This document shows, piece by piece, positions 8,673 to 14,755 of a stretch of 42,120 bases of DNA. The stretch's first letter is position 1; every line of letters begins with the position of its first letter. A model generated the notes under the pieces. It was not told where the DNA came from. It made no database searches and worked only from the letters and a program-made list of their open reading frames with translations. Both the position numbers and the translations under genes were made by a program. The stretch lies in contig JAGXIQ010000031.1 of assembly GCA_024635625.1 (NCBI GenBank), positions 1 through 42,120 on the forward strand. The letters are read 5' to 3'. The stretch is from Loktanella sp. GTDB taxonomy: Bacteria > Pseudomonadota > Alphaproteobacteria > Rhodobacterales > Rhodobacteraceae.

Positions 8673-9590
8673 TCAGTGGCCTCTCTCGTCGCGGACCATC
8701 TTCCAGACGAAACCGGCGATGAAGACCATCATAATCAGGAACAATACGACAGCGATGGCAGCACCATAGCCCATCCGGTAGCCGTATTCAGACAGCGCCT
8801 TTTCGTACATATAGAATGACAGCACGCGGGTCTGTCCGAAGGGGCCACCGTTGGTCATGATCGACACAAGGTCAAAGCTGCGAAGCGCGCCGATGACCGT
8901 GACGACGACAGCAATGAACGTCGCGGGGCGCAGTTGCGGCAGCACGACATACCACAGCATTTTCAGACCCTTTGCACCGTCTAGACGTGCCGCCTCGATC
9001 TGGTCAGGTGCGACGTTGTTCAGTCCAGTCAGATACAGGATCATGCAGTAGGCGATCTGCGGCCAAAGGCCCGCCACGATGATGCCGTAGGTCGCGTATT
9101 CGGGGTTCGCCAGAACGGCGGTGCCGGTCCCGAATAGCCATTCCGTCAGCTTGAAGAATAGGCCGAAATTTGGGGCATAGAACCATGCAAACATCAGGCC
9201 AACGACAACCTGAGAGATGACGAATGGAAAAAAGAACAGGGATTTGTAGATCCGGATGCCGGCGACTGTCTGATTGAGAAAAATCGCAATGCCAAGGCCT
9301 GCAGGCACCGCCAGCATGTATAGAACCAGCCAGATGATGTTGTTTTTCAAAGAGATGATAAAGTTGCGGTCACCCCAAAGCTCTTGGTAGTTACCCCAGC
9401 CGACCCATTTCTTTGGGCTTAATCCGTCCCAATCGTAGAATGAAAACTGGAACGACGCATAGATCGGCCAGATTACATAGACTGCGAACATAAAGATGCC
9501 GGGGGCAAGGAACAGCCACGGCGTCAACGCCTGTTGGTTGGATTTCCACCATGACCGCTTGGGTCCGTGCGCGTCCGGTAATGCTGTCAT
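8673..9590 (-). CDS. Carbohydrate ABC transporter permease (MalF type, CUT1)
   Basis: Second inner-membrane permease of the galactoside importer. The 305-residue protein starts with a hydrophilic tail followed by ALTPWLFLAPGIFMFAVYVI, the usual first helix of this class. It carries the EAA loop EAARLDGAKGLKMLWYVVLP in its second half, and six to seven transmembrane helices are visible. The gene sits 53 nt after the binding-protein gene, with a strong hairpin in that gap, and ends 1 nt before the MalG-type gene. Confidence 0.94.
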   Translation of the reverse strand: MTALPDAHGPKRSWWKSNQQALTPWLFLAPGIFMFAVYVIWPIYASFQFSFYDWDGLSPKKWVGWGNYQELWGDRNFIISLKNNIIWLVLYMLAVPAGLGIAIFLNQTVAGIRIYKSLFFFPFVISQVVVGLMFAWFYAPNFGLFFKLTEWLFGTGTAVLANPEYATYGIIVAGLWPQIAYCMILYLTGLNNVAPDQIEAARLDGAKGLKMLWYVVLPQLRPATFIAVVVTVIGALRSFDLVSIMTNGGPFGQTRVLSFYMYEKALSEYGYRMGYGAAIAVVLFLIMMVFIAGFVWKMVRDERGH

Positions 9591-9612
9591 GATCTGCCCC
9601 CCTGATTGGTGA

Positions 9613-9637
9613 CGGCGGCCCCATGTCAGGGCCGCCG
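9613..9637 (-). other. Intercistronic hairpin after the galactoside-binding-protein gene
   Basis: A perfect 9-bp GC-rich stem (CGGCGGCCC at 9613-9621 with its complement at 9629-9637) and a 7-nt loop begin 6 nt after the stop codon of the binding-protein gene. No T-run follows on the coding strand, so it is unlikely to be a full terminator. Such hairpins after binding-protein genes often stabilise the upstream message or limit read-through, which raises binding protein relative to permease. That role here is inference. Confidence 0.65.
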
Positions 9638-9643
9638 ATCATC

Positions 9644-10888
9644 TTACTTGTAGATACGCTGACGATCGCTTTCGAGGCGTCCCAGAATGTCATCAAGGTT
9701 GCCCGGATAGGCCATGAACTCTTGAAAGCCTTCCATGCCGGATGCGGCCATCTCTGCAGGCGCGTCGCGGTCAAAAAACTGCGCCAGACCAGACGCTTCG
9801 GACAGCATCGTAAAGCCTTGGGACAGGAACGGATCGGCCTCGTCCACGGTGGACTGATTGTTCACCGGCAGCTGGCCTAGGGCGGTGTTCAACTTGGTCT
9901 GCACATCGGGGCGAGCGAGGAACGCGAGGAACGTTTTGGCGTCCTCCGGATTCTTGGCGCCAGCGGGGATGTGGACCGTGTCGGTCGGCGCATCTTCGGC
10001 GCGGGCGACGTCTGGGTTGATCGTGGGGAATGGGAAGAACCCCAAGGTGTCGTCGGTCATGCCGCCGTCCTTGAACGTCGCCACGGCAAAGTTACCCATG
10101 ATGTAGTTCGCGGCCTTCCCTTGGCTAAGCAACGCTGCAGCGTCCTGCCAGTCGATGGCAGCGGCGTTGGCGGTGATGTAACCGGGTTCGACCAGACGGT
10201 TCCACTGTGCGAATGTTTCGCGGACGCGCGGATCTGTCCATTCGACTTCGCCAGCGGTCAGGGCCATGTGGAAGTCATAGCCGTTGGTGCGCAGGTTGAA
10301 ATAGTCAAAGATACCTGCGGCGGGCCACATCGCGGACGTGCCGGTGGTCAGGCAGTCAATGCCAGCATCCTTGAACAATTTGCAGTTCTCAACGAACTCG
10401 TCATAGGTCTCGGGGACTTTTGCGCCGACCTGCTCGTACAGGGTTTTGTTATAATACATGCCCCACTGGTAGTAGGTGTAAGGCACCCCCCATTGCTTGC
10501 CGTCGATCGTCATTGACGACTCTGCAGATGCCAGTTGATCGTTCAGGTTATTGTCGGCCCAGACATCGGACACATCCATAAACTGACCTGCATCGACGAA
10601 AGGCTTCATCCGGTTGCCAGCATACCAGTTGGCAAGGTCAGGGCTGTCGGCGGTCAGAAAGTTGCGGATCGCAGTCTTGTAGCCTTCGTGATCGAACAGG
10701 TTCACCTGCACGTCGATATCTGGATACTCCGCCTCAAAGTCAGCGATCAGCGCCTCAAACGCTGCCTTGGGCGCTGGATCGGATGTGTCTGTGTTGAATG
10801 TCAGAACGCGCTGCTGGGCGATTGCAGACGTGCCCGCCAACAGAGCAAGAGTGAGTGCCAGTCCGGCACCGAGGGGTTTGCGCAACAT
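9644..10888 (-). CDS. Extracellular sugar-binding protein of the galactoside ABC transporter (family 1)
   Basis: Periplasmic receptor that delivers the sugar to the permeases. The 414-residue protein begins with a signal peptide of the form MLRKPLGAGLALTLALLAG, ending near TSAIAQQ (residues about 20-26). The mature part has the CUT1 binding-protein pattern: VLTFNTD, AFEALIADFEAEYPDIDV, then WGVPYTYYQWGMYYNK in the first lobe and DTVHIPAGAKNPEDAKTFLAFL in the second. The ATG at 10888 is preceded by GGGAGG at a proper distance. A longer frame to 10915 would put nine residues before the signal peptide and has no such site. It is the first gene of the leftward operon. Confidence 0.95.
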   Translation of the reverse strand: MLRKPLGAGLALTLALLAGTSAIAQQRVLTFNTDTSDPAPKAAFEALIADFEAEYPDIDVQVNLFDHEGYKTAIRNFLTADSPDLANWYAGNRMKPFVDAGQFMDVSDVWADNNLNDQLASAESSMTIDGKQWGVPYTYYQWGMYYNKTLYEQVGAKVPETYDEFVENCKLFKDAGIDCLTTGTSAMWPAAGIFDYFNLRTNGYDFHMALTAGEVEWTDPRVRETFAQWNRLVEPGYITANAAAIDWQDAAALLSQGKAANYIMGNFAVATFKDGGMTDDTLGFFPFPTINPDVARAEDAPTDTVHIPAGAKNPEDAKTFLAFLARPDVQTKLNTALGQLPVNNQSTVDEADPFLSQGFTMLSEASGLAQFFDRDAPAEMAASGMEGFQEFMAYPGNLDDILGRLESDRQRIYK

Positions 10889-10918
10889 TGGTATCCTCCC
10901 TAAATTGCTGTCCAAGTG

Positions 10919-10935
10919 GTTTCATTATTTGAAAC
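10919..10935. promoter_or_regulatory. Inverted repeat, candidate operator of the IclR-type regulator
   Basis: GTTTCA-TTATT-TGAAAC is a perfect 6-bp inverted repeat in the 144-nt gap between two divergent transcripts. A second, offset pair of arms (CCAAG at 10912-10916 and CTTGG at 10935-10939) flanks it. It lies just downstream of the proposed leftward promoter and overlaps a possible rightward -35 (TTGAAA at 10929-10934, with TACCTA 18 nt on). One site could therefore repress the sugar operon and autoregulate the regulator. IclR-family operators are often AT-rich palindromes of this size. Binding by this regulator is inferred. Confidence 0.5.
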
Positions 10936-10953
10936 TTGGTTTTGGATATTGAT

Positions 10954-10983
10954 ACCTAATCGCGAATCCCCTAGGCTTGTCAA
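10954..10983 (-). promoter_or_regulatory. Candidate sigma-70 promoter of the galactoside operon
   Basis: On the minus strand a perfect -35 TTGACA (10983-10978) is followed after 18 nt by TTAGGT (10959-10954), a weak -10. Transcription would begin near 10947, about 60 nt before the binding-protein start codon, with the inverted repeat at roughly +12 to +28. The -35 is convincing and the -10 is poor, which fits a regulated promoter. Confidence 0.4.
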
Positions 10984-11032
10984 CATACCCCTTACGCGGC
11001 GATGCAGCATTTTGGGGCAGGGAGGGACGACA

Positions 11033-11839
11033 ATGGCAGGCAGCGGCGACGGTACCGTTGGCAAGGCGCTAGAGGTTTTAGATCAGGTGGCCAGTTTTGG
11101 TCGCCCGGTGCGGTTTTCTGACGTGCTGGCCGATAGCGCGTTTCCCAAGCCAACGTTGTACCGCCTGCTTCAAACGCTGGTCAGCCAGAATATGCTGGCC
11201 TTTGACCCCGACCACCAAACCTATGCACCCGGCGCGCGGCTGGTGCGACTTGCCCACGCGGCATGGGCGCAAAGCAGCCTTGTGCAAGTCGCCAGCCCGC
11301 ATCTGGTGGGGCTTTCGGCGGCGACCCATGAAACCGTGCATCTGGCGCAGCTCGACCACGGGCAAGTGCTTTATCTGGACAAGCGCAACGCCGCCCACCC
11401 AGTGGAAATGTTCTCTCAGGCTGGCAAGATCGGTCCGGCCTATTGCACTGGTGTTGGCAAGGCGATGCTCGCCTATCTGGACCCAGCACAGGCCGAGGTG
11501 ATCATCGCGCAGCAGTCCTTTCATAAATTCCAGCCCGGCACGCTTACGACCGCTGCCGCCCTGCGGCGAGAGTTGCAGGCGATCCGCATTCGTGGCTATG
11601 GCTTTGACCGCGAAGAGCACGAGGCGGGTATCATCTGTATTGCGGTGCCGATCCTATCCCCGGCGGGGCGCGTTTTGGGCGCAGTGTCGGTCACCAGCAC
11701 GACAGCGCGGTCCGATCTGGCGGGGCTGGAACACCTTGCGCCGCAGGTGCGCGACACGGCCGCTGCAATCGCCAAAGATGCAGCACGTTGGAGCTTTCCC
11801 GACCACGGGACACAATCACGTCAACTTGCGGGGGAATAG
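11033..11839 (+). CDS. IclR-family transcriptional regulator of the galactoside locus
   Basis: A 268-residue DNA-binding regulator. The N-terminal winged helix-turn-helix covers roughly residues 8-70 (VGKALEVLDQVASFGRPVRF, then FPKPTLYRLLQTLVSQNML). The C-terminal effector domain covers 80-255, with HLAQLDHGQVLYLDKRNA, YCTGVGKAMLAYL and RGYGFDREEHEAGIICIAVPI, all typical IclR segments. The ATG at 11033 has GGGAGG 8 nt upstream. The frame is open 40 codons further up, but those codons run through the divergent promoter. It is divergent from the sugar operon and 3 nt upstream of the ATPase gene, so it most likely controls galactoside uptake. The effector may be a pathway sugar acid, but the sequence does not show which. 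Confidence 0.93.
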   Translation: MAGSGDGTVGKALEVLDQVASFGRPVRFSDVLADSAFPKPTLYRLLQTLVSQNMLAFDPDHQTYAPGARLVRLAHAAWAQSSLVQVASPHLVGLSAATHETVHLAQLDHGQVLYLDKRNAAHPVEMFSQAGKIGPAYCTGVGKAMLAYLDPAQAEVIIAQQSFHKFQPGTLTTAAALRRELQAIRIRGYGFDREEHEAGIICIAVPILSPAGRVLGAVSVTSTTARSDLAGLEHLAPQVRDTAAAIAKDAARWSFPDHGTQSRQLAGE

Positions 11840-11842
11840 GCC

Positions 11843-12898
11843 ATGTCAGGCGTCACGCTACGAAATGCGGTCAAAAAGTACGGCGATGTTAAAGTCATCC
11901 ACGGGATCGACCTCGACGTTCAGGACGGAGAGTTCTGCGTTTTCGTCGGCCCCTCGGGTTGCGGTAAATCCACCCTTTTGCGCATGATCGCGGGGCTAGA
12001 GGAGACGACTGCCGGTCGCATCGACATCGGTGCCCGAGACGTCACGCGGCTGGACCCATCCGACCGTGGTGTGGCGATGGTGTTCCAGACTTACGCGCTT
12101 TATCCGCATATGACCGTAAAGGATAACATGGGCTTTGGCCTTAAGATGAACGGCCATCCCAAGGCGGAAATCGCCACCAAGGTGGCCGAGGCCAGCCGCA
12201 TCTTGAAGCTGGATGACTATCTGGCGCGTAAACCCGCGGCCCTGTCCGGTGGCCAGCGTCAGCGGGTCAGCATCGGCCGCGCCATCGTGCGTGGGCCAGA
12301 GGTTTTTCTGTTTGACGAACCCCTGTCCAACCTCGACGCTGAACTGCGTGTGGAAATGCGGGTCGAAATTGCCCGACTCCACAAGGAAATCGGCGCAACA
12401 ATGATCTACGTCACGCATGATCAAGTAGAGGCGATGACGCTCGCCGATAAGATCGTCGTGTTGCGCAAGGGCGTGATCGAACAGGTCGGCGCGCCGATGG
12501 ACCTTTACAGGGACCCCGACAACAAGTTCGTGGCGGGCTTCATTGGCAGCCCTGCGATGAACTTTATGGCCGGCGATATCGTGGACGGCACGGTCATCGT
12601 GCCGGGTATGAAGGCGCGTTTCGATCTGGGTGTCACAAATCAAAGCGGCCCTGTTATCGTCGGCATGCGTGCCGAACACCTGATGGTTGACGCACAGGGC
12701 GACACCCATACAGTTGATTTAACCGAAAGCCTTGGCGGCGTATCCTACGTCTACTTGCTAGGAGACACAGGAGAGCGTGTGGTGATCGAGGAACGTGGCG
12801 ACCATCGGTCACGCATGGGTGATCGCGTCGGCATCAGCATCGAAGCCAGCCGCGTCTACCTCTTTGATCCCAAGACCGAACACCGCATCCGATCCTGA
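11843..12898 (+). CDS. Sugar ABC transporter ATPase (MalK/UgpC/MsmX type)
   Basis: Energises the galactoside importer. The 351-residue protein has Walker A GPSGCGKST (residues 36-44), the Q-loop FQTYALYPHM, the signature LSGGQRQR (134-141), Walker B VFLFDEP (154-160), the D-loop SNLDAELR and the H-loop THDQ. A C-terminal TOBE/MalK regulatory domain follows from about residue 235. At 351 residues it is slightly shorter than E. coli MalK. The start lies 3 nt after the iclR stop, so the two genes are co-transcribed away from the rest of the transporter. ATPases of this class often serve several CUT1 systems, so it may not be exclusive to this one. Confidence 0.94.
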   Translation: MSGVTLRNAVKKYGDVKVIHGIDLDVQDGEFCVFVGPSGCGKSTLLRMIAGLEETTAGRIDIGARDVTRLDPSDRGVAMVFQTYALYPHMTVKDNMGFGLKMNGHPKAEIATKVAEASRILKLDDYLARKPAALSGGQRQRVSIGRAIVRGPEVFLFDEPLSNLDAELRVEMRVEIARLHKEIGATMIYVTHDQVEAMTLADKIVVLRKGVIEQVGAPMDLYRDPDNKFVAGFIGSPAMNFMAGDIVDGTVIVPGMKARFDLGVTNQSGPVIVGMRAEHLMVDAQGDTHTVDLTESLGGVSYVYLLGDTGERVVIEERGDHRSRMGDRVGISIEASRVYLFDPKTEHRIRS

Positions 12899-12911
12899 CT
12901 TCTTCTCGTTG

Positions 12912-12943
12912 CAAGTATCCCGGGGTTTGGGGCAGCGCCCCAA
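12912..12943 (+). repeat. Dispersed hairpin element, copy 1
   Basis: CAAGTATCCCG (12912-12922), then after 6 nt GGGGCAGCG (12929-12937) and CCCC. The same blocks in the same spacing occur on the minus strand at 21186-21157, between tpa and xsc: 23 of 24 bases of the conserved blocks agree while the 6-nt spacer does not. The right half forms a stem-loop. The match is seen directly. Its being a roseobacter-wide intergenic element is inference. Confidence 0.55.
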
Positions 12944-12952
12944 GTCAGTTTT
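12927..12952. terminator. Probable bidirectional terminator between the ATPase gene and soeC
   Basis: TTGGGGC (12927-12933) and GCCCCAA (12937-12943) form a 7-bp stem with a 3-nt AGC loop, followed by GTCAG and TTTT. It begins about 29 nt after the rightward ATPase stop, in the 81-nt gap where that gene converges with soeC. The T-run is short and slightly distant, so termination may be partial. Confidence 0.5.
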
Positions 12953-12979
12953 GCAAGAAATTGAAAGCATTAGCTGCGG

Positions 12980-13849
12980 CTAGCGCTTGCCGTAGTATAG
13001 ACCCATCACATGCTCGGCCTGCGCGAAGAACAGCCAGCGCAGGCACAGGACGCCAGCGATATGCGCCAAGACTGCGATCAGCGCTGTCATGTGCGTCAAC
13101 CCGGCTGCCAGCAGCGGGATCGGCACGCCAAATGCAAGGATTAAGCCGATGACCCGCAACTGCAGGGCATGGCGCCGCCCCACGGCATATGCAAATTCCT
13201 TCAGCAAATAGTTCGACCCGGTGTGCGGCGGCATGAAGGCGCGGACGCGGCCGATTTCGCCCAGTCCCGTGGCTGTTGCCAAGGTGGTACCAGACTGGGC
13301 AAACTGTTTGTCACCGGTGATCCATGCAACCAGTTGCAGCACTGCAGCTAAGGCCAGTAGGACCAACGCCGCGGTGCTTCGATTGGCCAGCAGCGCACCG
13401 CCCGCCAGCGACAACGTCAGAAACAACGCAGGCGTCGTCCAATGCCGCCATCGGGGCACCGTGCGCATTTGGGTGTAGATCATGGCTGTCGTGAAGACCG
13501 TCGCAAGACAACCGAGGGACACAAGCCAGCCCAGCGCCGGGCCGCTCTGGCTCCACATCCTGAGCAATGCAAAGAGACCACCCAGCAACAGTGTGGCGAT
13601 CGCTGCGATGCCTTCACGCGATAGCCAGCTTGTGCGCCACTGGGTCAGAGCCAAATGCGCCCGCTCTGGGTGGCCAAGGTGAAAGGTCGACGCCAGAAGC
13701 CCGCCGACAGCCATCGTATAGGCCAGCGCGAAGAAAGCGAATGCGACCCAGCCTGTCGGGGCGGGCTGGCCAAGGCCTAGCCAGAACAATAGCCCGAAAC
13801 CGAGGCCAGAGAACGTAGTGAACGCGATAACGGACGGGGCCGGATGCAT
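12980..13849 (-). CDS. soeC: Sulfite dehydrogenase membrane anchor subunit (DmsC/NrfD-like)
   Basis: The 289-residue integral membrane protein of the DmsC type anchors the molybdo-iron-sulfur pair to the inner membrane and passes electrons to quinone. About eight hydrophobic helices are visible. The N-terminus has FTTFSGLGFGLLFWLGLG and a FHLGHPERAHLALTQWRTSWLSRE loop, both typical of DmsC-like anchors. It starts 1 nt into the soeB stop (TAATG), so the two are coupled. Known roseobacter and Allochromatium SoeABC enzymes oxidise sulfite in the cytoplasm with this three-subunit plan. The sulfite role here comes from the joined taurine genes. Confidence 0.88.
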   Translation of the reverse strand: MHPAPSVIAFTTFSGLGFGLLFWLGLGQPAPTGWVAFAFFALAYTMAVGGLLASTFHLGHPERAHLALTQWRTSWLSREGIAAIATLLLGGLFALLRMWSQSGPALGWLVSLGCLATVFTTAMIYTQMRTVPRWRHWTTPALFLTLSLAGGALLANRSTAALVLLALAAVLQLVAWITGDKQFAQSGTTLATATGLGEIGRVRAFMPPHTGSNYLLKEFAYAVGRRHALQLRVIGLILAFGVPIPLLAAGLTHMTALIAVLAHIAGVLCLRWLFFAQAEHVMGLYYGKR

Positions 13850-14610
13850 TAGTCACGGGCTCCTGGCAGTTTTGACAACGTCCGGTCCAACCAAGCGATC
13901 AACCCTTTGCCGTCAGATCCCACAGGGGCCAGCAGTGGTGCCAACACATCGATCTGATCAACATCGCGGGGCCTTGGCGGCAGGTATTTGTTCACGGGCT
14001 TCATGCCCAGTTCCGGCATCAGATCGAAGCCGCCACGTTCAGCCACAAGCTGGCTGACTGCGCTGTCAGGATCGCCCAAATCACCAAAGTGGCGTGCACC
14101 CGCCGGGCATGTCCGGACGCATGCTGGGGTGCGGTCCACCTCTGGCAGGGCCTCATTATAGATACGATCAACGCAAAGGGTGCACTTTTTCATCACGCCA
14201 GCTGCCGCGTCCATCTCTCGTGCGCCGTAAGGGCAGGCCCAAGCACACAATCCGCAACCGATACAGGCGTCTTCATTGACCAAGACGATACCATCCGCCG
14301 CCCGCTTATAGCTGGCGCCAGTGGGGCAGACGGTGACGCAGGGGGCGTCTTCGCAGTGCAGGCAGGATTTCGGGAAATGAACCTGCTGTGTCGGGCCTTT
14401 TTCCGGCGTGACCTCATAACTGTGGACGCGGTTCAGAAAAGTGCCAGTCGGCGCGGCCCCAAATGGGTCTTGATCGGACAATGGCGCGCCAAGGTCGCTT
14501 TGAGTATTCCAGCCTTTGCACGCCACCACGCAGGCATGGCAACCGACGCAAGTGTCTAGATCGATAACAAGGCCGAGCTTGACGGCGGACGGTGGCGGTA
14601 GGGTCGTCAT
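13849..14610 (-). CDS. soeB: Sulfite dehydrogenase iron-sulfur subunit (DmsB-like ferredoxin)
   Basis: Electron-transfer subunit with four [4Fe-4S] centres. The 253-residue protein has Cys clusters starting with CVGCHACVVACKGWN (from residue 21), then CLHCEDAPCVTVCPTGA, CIGCGLCAWACPYGA, and CTLCVDR paired with CVRTCPAGA, which gives the full complement of the DmsB/NrfC family. No signal peptide or Tat motif is present, in line with a cytoplasm-facing complex. A 55-nt gap separates it from a tiny open frame after soeA. It is coupled to soeC downstream by TAATG. Confidence 0.9.
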   Translation of the reverse strand: MTTLPPPSAVKLGLVIDLDTCVGCHACVVACKGWNTQSDLGAPLSDQDPFGAAPTGTFLNRVHSYEVTPEKGPTQQVHFPKSCLHCEDAPCVTVCPTGASYKRAADGIVLVNEDACIGCGLCAWACPYGAREMDAAAGVMKKCTLCVDRIYNEALPEVDRTPACVRTCPAGARHFGDLGDPDSAVSQLVAERGGFDLMPELGMKPVNKYLPPRPRDVDQIDVLAPLLAPVGSDGKGLIAWLDRTLSKLPGARD

Positions 14611-14665
14611 ATCTTGGGACCTATGAGGAAGAATGGTTTTGCAGGCAAAATAGAGCCGTGCCAGC

Positions 14666-14755
14666 CTAGCGTCGCGCGGACCCTCCCCAGGGATTTGAGG
14701 GCGATAGACCGGGGGCGACTTGTTTGTAAGCAGTTTTATGGTGGCGGTCAGTCAT
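14666..14755 (-). CDS. Possible 29-residue small ORF coupled to soeA
   Basis: In the 141-nt gap between soeA and soeB an ATG at 14755 overlaps the soeA stop as ATGA, the same arrangement as other real junctions here. It opens a frame of 29 codons (MTDRHHKTAYKQ at the start, ending NPWGGSARR) closed by TAG at 14668-14666. The product would be basic and hydrophilic, with no recognised family. It could be a leader that carries ribosomes towards soeB, a true small protein, or chance. I do not recognise it. Confidence 0.3.
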   Translation of the reverse strand: MTDRHHKTAYKQVAPGLSPSNPWGGSARR

